Of a stretch of 51,309 nucleotides of DNA, positions 27,526 to 35,781 are shown one piece after another. A model generated the notes under the pieces. That model was not told where the DNA came from. It worked only from the letters and a program-made list of their open reading frames with translations, and made no database searches. The position numbers were made by a program, and so were the translations under genes. The stretch covers positions 1 through 51,309 of the forward strand of contig JADCRZ010000044.1 in NCBI GenBank assembly GCA_015069695.1, given 5' to 3'. Each line of letters begins with the position of its first letter. Positions within the stretch are counted from its first letter, which is position 1. The stretch comes from Williamsia sp. GTDB lineage: Bacteria > Bacteroidota > Bacteroidia > Chitinophagales > Chitinophagaceae.

Positions 27526-27533
27526 TAAATTTA
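27526..27533. promoter_or_regulatory. palindromic -7-like box shared by arfB and dtd
   Basis: TAAATTTA is its own reverse complement and is one base from TAnnTTTG on both strands. It lies 13 bases from the arfB start and 19 from the dtd start, in a 40-base divergent gap. It may serve both directions, but no -33 boxes were confirmed. Confidence 0.3.
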
Positions 27534-27552
27534 CGCATTATAGCATAGATCT

Positions 27553-28005
27553 ATGCGGGCAGTTATACAAAGAGTCAGCCAGGCAAGCGTAACGGTAGCA
27601 GGAAAGCAGATCAGCCGCATTGAAAGCGGACTGCTGGTGTTGTTGGGTATTGAAGAAGCCGATACGGGAGAAGACATTCCCTGGCTCAGCACCAAGATTG
27701 TGCAACTCAGAATTTTTGATGATGAACAGGGCGTCATGAACCGTTCGGTGCAGGATGTAGATGGCGGCATCATCCTGGTAAGCCAGTTTACGCTGCATGC
27801 AGCCACAAAAAAGGGCAACCGGCCTTCTTATATCCGTGCGGCCAAGCCTCCGCAGGCAAAAATCCTTTATGAACAAATGATCAGCCAGCTGCAAAAGGAC
27901 CTGGGCAAAGAAATAGGAACCGGCGAGTTCCAGGCCCATATGGAAGTAGCGCTGGTGAACGACGGACCGGTGACCATCCTCATCGACACAAAAAACAAGG
28001 AGTAA
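27553..28005 (+). CDS. dtd: D-aminoacyl-tRNA deacylase
   Basis: This 150-residue enzyme hydrolyses D-aminoacyl-tRNAs and Gly-tRNA(Ala), keeping D-amino acids out of proteins. Both signature motifs are present: SQFTL at 77-81 and the cross-subunit NDGPVT at 136-141. The length is standard. The start MRAVIQRVSQASV is the usual family start. It lies among translation-quality genes (arfB before, glyS after) and is followed after 38 bases by a MazG-like gene on the same strand. Confidence 0.96.
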   Translation: MRAVIQRVSQASVTVAGKQISRIESGLLVLLGIEEADTGEDIPWLSTKIVQLRIFDDEQGVMNRSVQDVDGGIILVSQFTLHAATKKGNRPSYIRAAKPPQAKILYEQMISQLQKDLGKEIGTGEFQAHMEVALVNDGPVTILIDTKNKE

Positions 28006-28043
28006 AGTAAACTTTTCTTCCTATTTTAATAACACTCATCACC

Positions 28044-28388
28044 ATGTCTGAATCAACCCCCATCACCCTTGAGCAAGCACAAGCGCAGGTAGACCAGTGG
28101 ATCAAAACGGTTGGTGTAAGATATTTCGGTGAGCTCACCAACCTGGGCATCCTGATGGAAGAAGTCGGTGAACTGGCCCGCCTCCTGGTCCGCCGCTACG
28201 GCGAGCAATCATCCAAAGAAAGCGACCTGAAAGGGGATCTCTCTGATGAAATGGCCGACGTTCTCTGGGTCCTCCTTTGCCTGGCCAATCAAACAGGCGT
28301 AAACCTCACCGAAGCCCTCCAAAAAAATTTCGAAAAAAAGACCACCCGCGACAAACAGCGGCATCAGGATAACCCCAAGCTCCGCTGA
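28044..28388 (+). CDS. MazG-like nucleotide pyrophosphohydrolase
   Basis: This 114-residue all-alpha NTP pyrophosphohydrolase domain has the metal-binding pattern EEVGELARLL (about 34-43) and DEMADVLWVLLCLAN (about 72-86), the two acidic pairs of the MazG fold. It would clear unwanted nucleoside triphosphates to monophosphates. The preferred nucleotide is unknown. It lies 38 bases after dtd and is probably co-transcribed with it. A repeat region follows before glyS. Confidence 0.88.
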   Translation: MSESTPITLEQAQAQVDQWIKTVGVRYFGELTNLGILMEEVGELARLLVRRYGEQSSKESDLKGDLSDEMADVLWVLLCLANQTGVNLTEALQKNFEKKTTRDKQRHQDNPKLR

Positions 28389-28413
28389 TATAGGAAACTT
28401 CTTTTTATTTACC

Positions 28414-28457
28414 GCTCATCCCCCAATCCCTTCCATCCTGTAAATCAAGGTTCAGAC
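28414..28457 (-). repeat. TCTGAACC-headed 9-nt periodic repeat, reverse copy
   Basis: On the minus strand the head TCTGAACC (28450-28457) is followed by TT and the units GATTTACAG, GATGGAAGG, GATTGGGGG. It lies between the MazG-like gene and glyS, head-to-head with the hairpin-type element at 28486-28524. No gene ends in this copy. Confidence 0.7.
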
Positions 28458-28485
28458 AGCGGCCTTTTTAGCCATTTTTAAACAA

Positions 28486-28524
28486 CCTTGATTTTTTGGT
28501 TCTTTTTTATCAAGAAAAAAGAAC
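28486..28524 (+). repeat. interleaved inverted-repeat element, copy 1
   Basis: Two complementary segments are interleaved. CTTGAT (28487-28492) pairs with ATCAAG (28509-28514), and GTTCTTTTTT (28499-28508) pairs with AAAAAAGAAC (28515-28524). The full head TCTGA is missing here, with only ACC left. It abuts the -7 box of glyS, so it occupies that promoter's upstream region. Copies 2 and 3 are at 30421 and 51264. Confidence 0.8.
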
Positions 28525-28531
28525 AAATTTG
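28524..28531 (+). promoter_or_regulatory. candidate -7 box of glyS
   Basis: CAAATTTG is one base off TAnnTTTG and ends 8 bases before the glyS ATG. The transcript would have a leader of only a few bases. The interleaved repeat fills the -33 region and offers TTTG at 28495-28498, with spacing longer than usual. Confidence 0.35.
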
Positions 28532-28539
28532 CACCCCTT

Positions 28540-29982
28540 ATGGCCAACGACATCAACCGCTTCCAGGCAATTATTGCGCACTGCAAAGAATATGGCTTTA
28601 TTTTTCCGTCGAGCGAAATTTACGACGGACTCAGCGCGGTATACGATTATGGCCAGTACGGAAGCGAGCTTAAGAAAAATATCCGTGATTACTGGTGGAA
28701 AAGCATGACCCAGCTGCACGAAAACATTGTGGGTATTGATGCTGCCATCTTTATGCACCCCACTACCTGGAAAGCCAGCGGACACGTAGACAATTTCAGC
28801 GACCCCATGATCGACAACCGCGACAGCAAAAAACGCTACCGGGTCGACCACCTGATTGAGGGCTATGCCGATGAGCTGAAAAGCAAAGGACAGGCGGAAG
28901 AAGCCGATGCCCTTCTAACCCGGATGGACCAGCTGCTGGCGGCCGATGACTTTGCCGGGTTAAAAGAGCTGATCCTGGCTAATCACATCAAATGTGCTGT
29001 AAGCGGTACAGATAACTGGACCGACATCCGCCAGTTCAACCTGATGTTCTCCACACAGATGGGCAGTACCGGCGGTGAGGAAGCCAATGAAATTTACCTG
29101 CGTCCGGAAACGGCACAAGGCATTTTTGTCAATTTCCTGAATGTGCAGAAATCCGGCCGGATGAAGATCCCGTTCGGCATTGCCCAGATCGGCAAGGCTT
29201 TTCGCAACGAGATCGTAGCGCGCCAGTTTATTTTCCGCATGCGGGAATTTGAACAGATGGAAATGCAGTTCTTTATCCGTCCCGGCACCCAAAAAGAATG
29301 GTACGAATACTGGAAGCAGGAACGCATGAACTGGCACCTGAGCCTGGGCATTCCGGCCAGCCGCTACCGCTTTCACGACCATACCAAGCTGGCGTTTTAT
29401 GCCGATGCTGCCTGCGATATCGAGTACGATTTTCCGATCGGCTTTAAAGAAGTGGAAGGCATCCATTCCAGAACCGACCACGACCTGGGCAGCCACCAGC
29501 GCTTCAGCAAGAAAAAGATCGCCTATTTCGACAACGAAATCAACCAAAGCTATACACCTTACGTGGTGGAAACGTCTATCGGGCTCGACAGAACCGTGCT
29601 GATGGTCCTGAGCGAGGCCTATGAGGAAGAAGACCTGAGCACGGCAGAAAAGAAAGACAGCCGTGTGGTCCTGCGCTTTCCGCCCCGGCTGGCTCCTATC
29701 AAGCTGGCGGTGTTTCCCCTGTTAAAAAAAGATGGCCTGCCGGAGATCGCGCGCCAGGTGATGGACGAGTGCAAGCCGCATTTCAGGTGTTTTTACGAAG
29801 AAAAAGATGCGATCGGCAAGCGCTACCGCCGCATGGATGCCATCGGCACCCCCTTCTGCATCACGATCGATCACCAGACCAAGGAAGACAATACGGTTAC
29901 TATCCGCCACCGCGATACCATGCTGCAGGAAAGGATTCCCCTCAGTGAGGTCAGGGCAGTTGTCGAGAAAGGCATATTATAA
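28540..29982 (+). CDS. glyS: glycine--tRNA ligase (class II, dimeric type)
   Basis: This 480-residue synthetase charges tRNA(Gly). The N-terminal EYGFIFPSSEIYDGLSAVYDYG is the usual start region of the alpha2 (archaeal/eukaryotic-like) GlyRS. YLRPETAQGIFVNF and AQIGKAFRNEI (motif 2) with FRMREFEQMEMQFF form the active site. SIGLDRTVLMVL is motif 3, and the anticodon-binding domain fills the last 100 or so residues (PIKLAVFPLLKKDGLPEIA). Length and start are normal. It is monocistronic or coupled to a small downstream gene, and its promoter region contains a repeat element. Confidence 0.96.
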   Translation: MANDINRFQAIIAHCKEYGFIFPSSEIYDGLSAVYDYGQYGSELKKNIRDYWWKSMTQLHENIVGIDAAIFMHPTTWKASGHVDNFSDPMIDNRDSKKRYRVDHLIEGYADELKSKGQAEEADALLTRMDQLLAADDFAGLKELILANHIKCAVSGTDNWTDIRQFNLMFSTQMGSTGGEEANEIYLRPETAQGIFVNFLNVQKSGRMKIPFGIAQIGKAFRNEIVARQFIFRMREFEQMEMQFFIRPGTQKEWYEYWKQERMNWHLSLGIPASRYRFHDHTKLAFYADAACDIEYDFPIGFKEVEGIHSRTDHDLGSHQRFSKKKIAYFDNEINQSYTPYVVETSIGLDRTVLMVLSEAYEEEDLSTAEKKDSRVVLRFPPRLAPIKLAVFPLLKKDGLPEIARQVMDECKPHFRCFYEEKDAIGKRYRRMDAIGTPFCITIDHQTKEDNTVTIRHRDTMLQERIPLSEVRAVVEKGIL

Positions 29983-30008
29983 GTTTCTAACGATTTTTTA
30001 GAGAACGG

Positions 30009-30036
30009 GTGCCAAACGATTCGGCACAATTTTGTT
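30009..30036 (+). terminator. weak hairpin after glyS
   Basis: GTGCC (30009-30013) and GGCAC (30023-30027) pair around a 9-nt loop and are followed by AATTTTGTT. The stem is short and the T-run is interrupted, so termination is possible but not certain. Confidence 0.4.
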
Positions 30037-30125
30037 ATGCATTGAGGTGAATGGGTGTATCTTACGCCTGCAAGCCAGTGAATCAGTTACCTTTTAAAGG
30101 CGTTCACATTAAGAACCTTATTTGT

Positions 30126-30425
30126 ATGTATTACTCAACACTTGCCATTAATTTGTATGTCCATGTGTTCTTGCTTCCCCTTGTAATGATTGTTTCTGTG
30201 TTGGCGGGTATGCTTTTTCGTTCTGCACAACTGAAAAAAGCAAAAAACCAGGTTCTTTCCCTGGAAAACGAAATGCTGAACAACCACGCCGAGATCCTCC
30301 GCTTGCAACGGGAACTTGCTGTAGAAAAATCTTCCCCCCGCACCTCCGCCCCCGTCGTCCTCCTCAACGAACAACGCCCGGAAGAAAAAGACAAACCCGA
30401 TCTAGCAGTTAAGAAGAATGTCTGA
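30126..30425 (+). CDS. small membrane-anchored coiled-coil protein
   Basis: This 99-residue protein has one N-terminal transmembrane helix (VHVFLLPLVMIVSVLAGMLF), a heptad-like coiled coil (about 33-68, with QLKKAKNQVLSLENEML) and a polar proline-rich tail. I do not recognise a family. The layout resembles small division- or envelope-linked scaffold proteins, but that is only shape. The ATG at 30126 puts the helix at the N-terminus. An upstream ATG at 30051 adds 25 unrelated residues. The stop codon TGA lies inside a TCTGAACC repeat head, so the last residue (V) is repeat-encoded. Confidence 0.6.
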   Translation: MYYSTLAINLYVHVFLLPLVMIVSVLAGMLFRSAQLKKAKNQVLSLENEMLNNHAEILRLQRELAVEKSSPRTSAPVVLLNEQRPEEKDKPDLAVKKNV

Positions 30426-30468
30426 ACCTTGACTTTTTTGGTTCTTTTTGCGTCAAGGCAAAAAGAAC
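30421..30468 (+). repeat. interleaved inverted-repeat element, copy 2
   Basis: The head TCTGAACC (30421-30428) overlaps the stop codon of the upstream small gene. CCTTGAC (30427-30433) pairs with GTCAAGG (30452-30458), and GTTCTTTTTG (30441-30450) pairs with CAAAAAGAAC (30459-30468). Relative to copy 1, one base pair in each stem has changed on both sides (T-A to C-G, and T-A to G-C). Confidence 0.85.
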
Positions 30469-30476
30469 ACGGAGTC

Positions 30477-31232
30477 CTATCCATAAAGCTCCTGGTGGAT
30501 CGACTTCCGGTCATACCCAAGCGCCTGTATGCGCTGTTTGGCTTCGTCGATCATGTTTTTCCAGCCGCAGAGAAAGAAGTTGGCGGGGGGTGGCATGGCA
30601 GTACCGTCGTCTCCCTTTTGCATGTTTTCGCGGCAGATTTCTTCGTAGGCTGCGTGTACATAACCGGTGCGGTAGCCATCGCCCGGCTCCTCACGGGAGA
30701 AAGAAGAGATATAATGAAAAGAGGGGATCTTTTTTTCCAGTGCCTTGAGTTCGGAGCCGTAGAGACAATCAAACGACTTGCGGCAGCCAAAGATCAGGTA
30801 GATGTTTTTGTGCGGGATCTGGTGGTTGTAGATGTGATGGCTCATAGAGCGGAAAGGCGCGATCCCGGTTCCTGTGCAGATAAAAAACAGGTCTTTTTCG
30901 ATGGATTGTGGCAGCACGAATACGCCCTGTGGCCCACGCAGGGTCAATTCTGACCCTTCCCTTACCTCGTTGAACAGGTAGGTAGTACCCGCGCCGCCTT
31001 CCAGCAAAACAATCACCAGTTCTACTACGTTGGTGCCGTCGGGCCAGGAAGCGATAGAATAACTTCTCCAGCGCTTGTTGGGCTTTTCGTGAATAGGCAG
31101 ATCGAGTGTTACAAACTGTCCGGGAGAAAAATCGAACTTTTCCAGTTCAGGTATTTGAATCCAAAAACGTTTGGTGCTGGGAGTTTCATCTGCGATGCGG
31201 ATGACTTTTCCGGTACGCCAGGGTTGTAACAT
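30477..31232 (-). CDS. ferredoxin--NADP(+) reductase-like FAD oxidoreductase
   Basis: This 251-residue single-chain flavoprotein has an FAD domain with RWRSYSIAS (the RxYS motif, about 52-60) and an NAD(P) domain with CTGTGIAPFRSM (about 113-124) and a C-terminal FFLCGWKNMIDEAKQ. It has no ferredoxin domain of its own. It probably moves electrons between NADPH and ferredoxin or flavodoxin. The start MLQPWRTGKVI at 31232 is chosen because further upstream codons give a leader unlike the family. Its stop is 8 bases from the repeat at 30421-30468. Confidence 0.88.
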   Translation of the reverse strand: MLQPWRTGKVIRIADETPSTKRFWIQIPELEKFDFSPGQFVTLDLPIHEKPNKRWRSYSIASWPDGTNVVELVIVLLEGGAGTTYLFNEVREGSELTLRGPQGVFVLPQSIEKDLFFICTGTGIAPFRSMSHHIYNHQIPHKNIYLIFGCRKSFDCLYGSELKALEKKIPSFHYISSFSREEPGDGYRTGYVHAAYEEICRENMQKGDDGTAMPPPANFFLCGWKNMIDEAKQRIQALGYDRKSIHQELYG

Positions 31233-31374
31233 AAAAATTAGTTGGTATGAGCAAGCATTTACAGGAAGAAAGATAGGATTTATTATCAATTCTGCTGACA
31301 ACACCCGTAAAATTCTTGCGCACAAGGGTTGCCCTTCTTCAAAAGACAAACCCTGCAATCAAACCCGGCCCAAC

Positions 31375-34300
31375 TTATTCTACCAGCAGCTTCTTGACAA
31401 AAGTTTTGTTGTTGTGCTCTATCTTCAACACATACACACCGGAGCCCAGCCTGCCTGCATCGATCTGCTCAGCAAATTTTCCGGTGAAGCCGGGATAGAT
31501 CCTTTTATACACCGTTTGTCCCAAACCGTTAACCAGGCTTAGCACCAGGTCATCTTTTCCTTTTACTTCAAACTGGAGCTGGAACAAGCCCTTGTTGGGA
31601 TTGGGTGAAGCGACCAGTCCGATGGCTGTGCCGTTCAGGTCAATGACAGGCGTAGCCGAAAAAGCAATGGTATTGGAGGAAAGGGTACAACCTGCGGCGG
31701 TCGTTGTTACAACCTTGTACACGCCTGCTTTGGTGGCAGTATATGTTTGTCCGGTAGCACCAGCAATCAGCGTATCATTTACATACCACTGGTTGCCGCT
31801 GGCAAGGGTACTGGAAAGGATGTTTGAAGACAAACTGATCACAGGCGCAGCAGCGGTCGTAGCTACAACCGGCACGCGCGCGCTGGGACAGTTGGCGGTT
31901 CTTACTTTCAGGTTGTAAAAGAAATAATAGAACTGCTGGAAATAATTGGTGGCAGTGGTGTCGGCAGTATTGGTGGCACTGTTGCCCGTAATAGAAAATA
32001 CGTTGGAAGCAGCGAAGGGATAAGGATTGGAAGTAATGCCTGCATTCCTGAATATGGTTGCCTGGTTCTGGCAGTCAATAATGATCACATGATTGCCTGC
32101 AGTAGGAACCGGCAGGTTTAAGTAGAAGACTGCACCCGTATCGGCGGCATTGTTTCCGTTTACCGCACCGGCCTGGGGCGTGGGTGTGGTTGCATAGGCA
32201 TTGATGGTAGTGCTGGAAATAGGAATATAATTGTAAGCCCCTGTTTGAGAATTAAACCCGTAAATGTCGGCCACGGTAAAAGTAATTTTCCCCGGGAAAC
32301 CGATGTACAGTTTCGCGCTCTCAATGGTAAGGGGCACCGTGTTGGTAAACCGGACAAAGTTTCCAGAATATGAATTGTATCCCCCACTGGTATAAGCCTG
32401 CTTGTTGGCAGGGCCTGCACTCAGGCTCAGGTCGTTCAAAGCAAGGTAATAAGTTTTATTGGCCGTGATCACATTGCTGGTTGCACTTGCACCCGAAGCG
32501 ATCGGACTGGTAGCAGTAGCTGCATTGTACCAAAGCGGTACATCGCTGGCGTTGCTTACGGTTGCTTTTAAAGCCACCTGGTTGGCGCTGCAGATCTCGG
32601 CCGAGCCTGTTGGCGTAGTGCCGGCACCAATGGTTACAGTCGTTACATGCTGGTTGTTGGAGCTGATCTGGTCGCCCGTCAGGTTGGTTGTGGTGGTGAA
32701 GGTATAGGTATCGCCGGCCGCCTCATTGAAGGGGGTTTGATAAGTATAGACCACTTCACTGTTTGCCGCAATGGTATCCGGATAAGTAGCATTGAGTGTT
32801 GCCACGGTGGCACCGCTGCTGTTTTTGATGGTGGTGGAAACAGGCACGCCCTTTTTGAACAGGCTGCCAAAATTCTTGATCCGTACCGAAACCAGCTGGG
32901 CGCCGTTTGCGCAACCTGCAGCGGTCGGATAAACCAGTTCGGTTGCACCTACATCGTTGGTGGCGGCAATGATAGAGAGCCGGTAGTCCTGCGTTTCGCC
33001 CCTGGTGTAGGTACCGCAGGGCGTTACATCAGAAGCGGTAGCCGTTTCCTGCATCACAATCCGCAGGCGTGCTGTAGCGCCTACAGGTATGGAAGATGGA
33101 ATGATGATGGAAGAAGTAAGTGTACCGCTGCCGGCAATGGTGCCGGTAGCAAGGGTTTCACCGGCATCGGTAAAATCGCCATCGCTGTTGAGATCTATAA
33201 AGGCTTTGACTGTTTTGGTTACTGAACTTGCGTCGCAGCTGCTGGCTCTTACCACCAGGGGCAGGGTTTGCAGCGGCTCGGCCTGGATAACAGTCGCCAT
33301 GTTGTTGGTATACGAAGTACACCCCGCCGGGTTGGTGAAAGCAGCTGTACCAATCGTCACGTTGTCGATCCGTCCGCCGGTATTGCTGGAAGGAGCCGAC
33401 GTACAGTAAGCTTGTCCGCCCACTCCGCTTACGATCAGCGAATAAGCTTGCTGCCCGCGGGCAAGGGTATTTTTATGGGTGATGATGATGGTATCCAGCT
33501 CTCCCGGAACCACATCGGTAATTTCAACCCTTTCTACGTTGTCGGTGATGTTGTCGCCCCTTGTAGCTGCATTGGCGGGATTGTTTACATCCAGCACCCA
33601 GGGCTGGTAAATGGTGCTGCCCCTTTTAATGCGGATGTCCAGATCGTTGACCAGCTTTTTTGTCCGGTTGTTCAGTCTGTTCACGGTTTCTACGGTTCCT
33701 TTTGGGTCAGTCCAGCAAATGGTAGCTACAACAGCACCCTTTCCTGATGCAACAATCGGGAGGGAAAAGGAAGTTCCGTTGGTAAGATTGTTTTCATAGA
33801 TCAGCTGGTCTGTATTATTGGAAGTAATTACGGAAGCTGCTTTTACCATGTTTACCAATCCCCAGCCAGACTGGTAATCAGGACCCGGATTCGCACCGGC
33901 TTCATCAGCGGTGTGGATCAGGAGCCCTTTCAGCGTAGCCGAACGCATGAATGTTCCGTTGTGCAGTTTTGAGTAATGCTCCTGCAGCAGATAAGCAGAA
34001 CCGCTTACACTGGGTGCGGATTGGGAGGTACCGCTCGCGGTAAAATAAGCATTGTCTGAGGTGCTGCCGGTAGAAGTTACGAACTGGCCGTTGGCTACCA
34101 GGTCCGGCTTGATGCGTCCGTCATCGGTAGGGCCCCAGCTGCTGAAGGAGGTCAACACAACATCGGAAGCCTTTGCATATCCGTTGGTCAGGGTGTTTAC
34201 CGCACCGATGGTCAGCACATTTTTTCCTGATACAGAAGCAGGGATGATGTCGTATCCATTGTTGCTGCTGATACCGGCGGGCCGGTTCCCGGCGTTTTCC

Positions 34301-35166
34301 ATCTGACCGGATGCATTGTATCTCCAATAAGGTTGACCAACCGCCGGACCGTTCTGGTCGCGGCTGTTTCCGCCTGAAAATACCATCAGGTAAAACGGGG
34401 CATTGTATGCGATAGAATCATAGTATTGCGCCTTGTCAATATAATACCCGAATTTATAATCTTCGTTTGCACCAGGGTCGCCATAGAACTCCCAGCGGTT
34501 GTCGGTTTCATTGCGGAACCAGCCTGCTATAGTGGCATACGAGTGATTCGATACCAGCAGGCCCGGAGCTTCTGTAAGCATGCCCGAAACATCGTTGGTA
34601 AATTCGCTGTAGGCAATCAGCTGCTGGGCTCCGTAAGCCATGCCCTTTGCCAGCGGGTTCACGCCGGCCGCGATCATGGTTCCGGCAACATGGGTGGCGT
34701 GTTCGCCGTTGGTGGTGGAGGTTCCTTTTTGCAGGATCCGGTTCACGAATTCCACATGGGTGCTCCTGACCCTTCCATCATCCCAGATACCTAATTTTCC
34801 TTTTATATTGGCTGAAGAGCCGCTTAAATTCAGTCCCGTGCTTCCACCCTGCCAAAGCTGGCTGGTGCCGATCGTAGCAGCGGAATTGATGTTGTTTAAC
34901 GTTGTTGTATAGATGGGAAAGCCGGCTGCATCCACGCCTTCCAGCCTGGCCACACTGCCATTCCGGGTGGTAAACATCATTTTCCATCCTTTTTCTCTGG
35001 ATAGCTGCAGGAGCTTTTTGAAGTTGGCCGTTTCTTTTTCGGCCTGTACCCGGGCTGCCTGTTGTAAACCGGAACTATTTGTTTGAAGCTGGGCCAGAAC
35101 AGGATGTTGAACAGACAGGCATAGCAATAGCATTGACAGTGTACACAAAAGGCCGGATTGCTTCAT
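31375..35166 (-). CDS. secreted subtilisin-like protease (S8) with GEVED and T9SS domains
   Basis: This 1263-residue protein has a signal peptide (ending PVLAQ at about 26). Its S8 catalytic domain has Asp129 (GIWDDG), His156 (EHATHVAG) and Ser381 (SGTSQSAPS). A C-terminal beta-sandwich of the S8 type follows. Then comes a GEVED domain (about 640-730, with FIDLNSDGDFTDAGE ending in GETQDYRLSI), CARDB- and Ig-like regions, and a T9SS type A sorting domain from SPNPNKG to the end (about 1187-1263). It should be exported and tethered or released at the cell surface to degrade protein. It stands alone between convergent and divergent neighbours. Confidence 0.92.
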   Translation of the reverse strand: MKQSGLLCTLSMLLLCLSVQHPVLAQLQTNSSGLQQAARVQAEKETANFKKLLQLSREKGWKMMFTTRNGSVARLEGVDAAGFPIYTTTLNNINSAATIGTSQLWQGGSTGLNLSGSSANIKGKLGIWDDGRVRSTHVEFVNRILQKGTSTTNGEHATHVAGTMIAAGVNPLAKGMAYGAQQLIAYSEFTNDVSGMLTEAPGLLVSNHSYATIAGWFRNETDNRWEFYGDPGANEDYKFGYYIDKAQYYDSIAYNAPFYLMVFSGGNSRDQNGPAVGQPYWRYNASGQMENAGNRPAGISSNNGYDIIPASVSGKNVLTIGAVNTLTNGYAKASDVVLTSFSSWGPTDDGRIKPDLVANGQFVTSTGSTSDNAYFTASGTSQSAPSVSGSAYLLQEHYSKLHNGTFMRSATLKGLLIHTADEAGANPGPDYQSGWGLVNMVKAASVITSNNTDQLIYENNLTNGTSFSLPIVASGKGAVVATICWTDPKGTVETVNRLNNRTKKLVNDLDIRIKRGSTIYQPWVLDVNNPANAATRGDNITDNVERVEITDVVPGELDTIIITHKNTLARGQQAYSLIVSGVGGQAYCTSAPSSNTGGRIDNVTIGTAAFTNPAGCTSYTNNMATVIQAEPLQTLPLVVRASSCDASSVTKTVKAFIDLNSDGDFTDAGETLATGTIAGSGTLTSSIIIPSSIPVGATARLRIVMQETATASDVTPCGTYTRGETQDYRLSIIAATNDVGATELVYPTAAGCANGAQLVSVRIKNFGSLFKKGVPVSTTIKNSSGATVATLNATYPDTIAANSEVVYTYQTPFNEAAGDTYTFTTTTNLTGDQISSNNQHVTTVTIGAGTTPTGSAEICSANQVALKATVSNASDVPLWYNAATATSPIASGASATSNVITANKTYYLALNDLSLSAGPANKQAYTSGGYNSYSGNFVRFTNTVPLTIESAKLYIGFPGKITFTVADIYGFNSQTGAYNYIPISSTTINAYATTPTPQAGAVNGNNAADTGAVFYLNLPVPTAGNHVIIIDCQNQATIFRNAGITSNPYPFAASNVFSITGNSATNTADTTATNYFQQFYYFFYNLKVRTANCPSARVPVVATTAAAPVISLSSNILSSTLASGNQWYVNDTLIAGATGQTYTATKAGVYKVVTTTAAGCTLSSNTIAFSATPVIDLNGTAIGLVASPNPNKGLFQLQFEVKGKDDLVLSLVNGLGQTVYKRIYPGFTGKFAEQIDAGRLGSGVYVLKIEHNNKTFVKKLLVE

Positions 35167-35259
35167 AAGTATACTTTAGCAACGTTAAAATTACATGTTT
35201 ATCGGTTCGAGGAGCCGTTTTTGTGATATTTTTATGCAGACCACATTCAACTTACCAGC

Positions 35260-35718
35260 ATGAAAATATCCCCTCTAAACGCTCTCTTCTTCTTATTTAG
35301 TATCTGCCTGCTGCTTGCTTTTAAACCCCTGCCGGCAGCCAAACAAGGCATTGAAGGATATCTGTACAAAGTCTCCGGTAATATGATGCCGGGGCCAGGT
35401 GTGAACAGACCGGCACCCAGGGGCACCAAAGCCATCCTGTACATTTTTGAGCTTACCAATACAAGCCAGGTCACCAGAAAGGACCCCTCGCCTTTTTACA
35501 GCGCCATCAAAACCAAACTGGTCAAACAGGTTTCTTCCAACAGCAAGGGCCGTTTCAGTGTACAGCTGCCTCCGGGACGCTACTCCCTCTTTGTGAAAAA
35601 AGGAGCCCTGTACTATGCCAATCAGTATGATGACAAAAACAACATCTTTCCCGTGGAGGTACTGCCGGGGAAGATGACCAAGGTAGAGTTCAGGATCGAC
35701 TACAACGCGGTGTATTAA
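35260..35718 (+). CDS. small secreted carboxypeptidase-regulatory-like protein
   Basis: This 152-residue protein has a signal peptide (NALFFLFSICLLLAF) followed by a single beta-sandwich of the carboxypeptidase-regulatory or Cna-B-like kind. The pattern SNSKGRFSVQLPPGRYSLFVKK is typical of that fold, and the domain ends with VEVLPGKMTKVEFRIDY. No enzyme residues are visible. It is probably periplasmic or outer-membrane-associated, and its role is unknown. It starts at ATG 35260, is divergent from the subtilase gene and lies 64 bases before mfd. Confidence 0.78.
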   Translation: MKISPLNALFFLFSICLLLAFKPLPAAKQGIEGYLYKVSGNMMPGPGVNRPAPRGTKAILYIFELTNTSQVTRKDPSPFYSAIKTKLVKQVSSNSKGRFSVQLPPGRYSLFVKKGALYYANQYDDKNNIFPVEVLPGKMTKVEFRIDYNAVY

Positions 35719-35764
35719 AGATAAAAATTTTAGCAAAAGCCGCGTTTCTCACCACCTGATTGCG

Positions 35765-35772
35765 TACATTTG
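35765..35772 (+). promoter_or_regulatory. -7 promoter box of mfd
   Basis: TACATTTG is a perfect TAnnTTTG match and ends 9 bases before the chosen mfd ATG, which predicts a leader of only a few bases. Upstream, TTTC (35745-35748) is a possible weak -33 box. Confidence 0.55.
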
Positions 35773-35781
35773 CCGCCTGTT

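Noticed and set aside
29983-30125. Possible tRNA or small RNA gene downstream of glyS
   Set aside because: Only a short GTGCC/GGCAC hairpin is present. No cloverleaf or T-loop GGTTCNANNCC pattern was found.
30421-30468. Simple H-type pseudoknot or riboswitch
   Set aside because: The two right arms touch with no connecting loop, so both stems can hardly form at once. No known riboswitch core is seen.
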